DNA of 5,130 nt, taken from assembly GCA_947383645.1 (NCBI GenBank), contig CANDEH010000134.1, positions 1-5,130 of the forward strand. Direction: 5' to 3'. The translations under genes and the position numbers were made by a program. The DNA comes from an uncultured Clostridia bacterium. Lineage in GTDB: Bacteria; Bacillota; Clostridia; Oscillospirales; Oscillospiraceae. Positions 5,087 through 5,130 of this stretch are shown one piece after another. The notes under the pieces were generated by a model that saw only the letters and a list, made by a program, of their open reading frames with translations, was not told the DNA's origin and did not search any database. How positions within the stretch are numbered: the stretch's first letter is position 1; each line of letters begins with the position of its first letter.

Positions 5087-5130
5087 GTCCGAAGCTGCGC
5101 AGTAAGACTACGCACCAGTCTACCGAAGAA

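Overview
The window reads as a chromosomal segment of a GC-rich member of the Clostridia. An Oscillospiraceae-type gut Firmicute would fit, but this is inferred from GC-rich codon use, strong AGGAG-type ribosome binding sites, a Soj/Spo0J-type parAB pair with Bacillus-type parS sites, and serS next to parB. It is not from a database match. All four recognisable genes are on the minus strand, so transcription runs from high to low coordinates.

Layout in transcription order: (1) 3959-5130 carries no convincing gene. It holds a tandem array of about 160-bp units (about 4386-4998), a spacer (4191-4385), and a GC-rich composite of a 28-bp perfect palindrome and a branched 13-bp inverted repeat (4072-4178). 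(2) A perfect parS palindrome lies at 3943-3958. (3) An AT-rich parA promoter (3835-3862) is followed by a near-palindrome at the expected transcription start and a GC hairpin next to the ribosome binding site. (4) parA (3017-3781, GTG start) and parB (2058-2933) follow, 83 bp apart. (5) A short gap holds a second parS (2021-2036), a hairpin and a 7-bp tandem repeat. (6) serS (629-1930) comes next. (7) A 371-bp gap holds several inverted repeats, including a large imperfect one of about 127 bp. (8) The N-terminal two-thirds of mscL runs off the left edge.

How the parts work together: ParB loads at parS as a CTP-dependent clamp and ParA is the partner ATPase, so the two parS sites flanking parAB make this a self-contained origin-segregation module. 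By analogy with other Firmicutes it probably lies near oriC, although no DnaA-box cluster or gidA/gidB-type gene is visible here. serS (translation) and mscL (osmotic safety valve) are housekeeping genes and may be read partly from the parAB transcript. No complete unknown protein system is visible. The unexplained material is non-coding: the 160-bp tandem array and the several palindromic intergenic elements.
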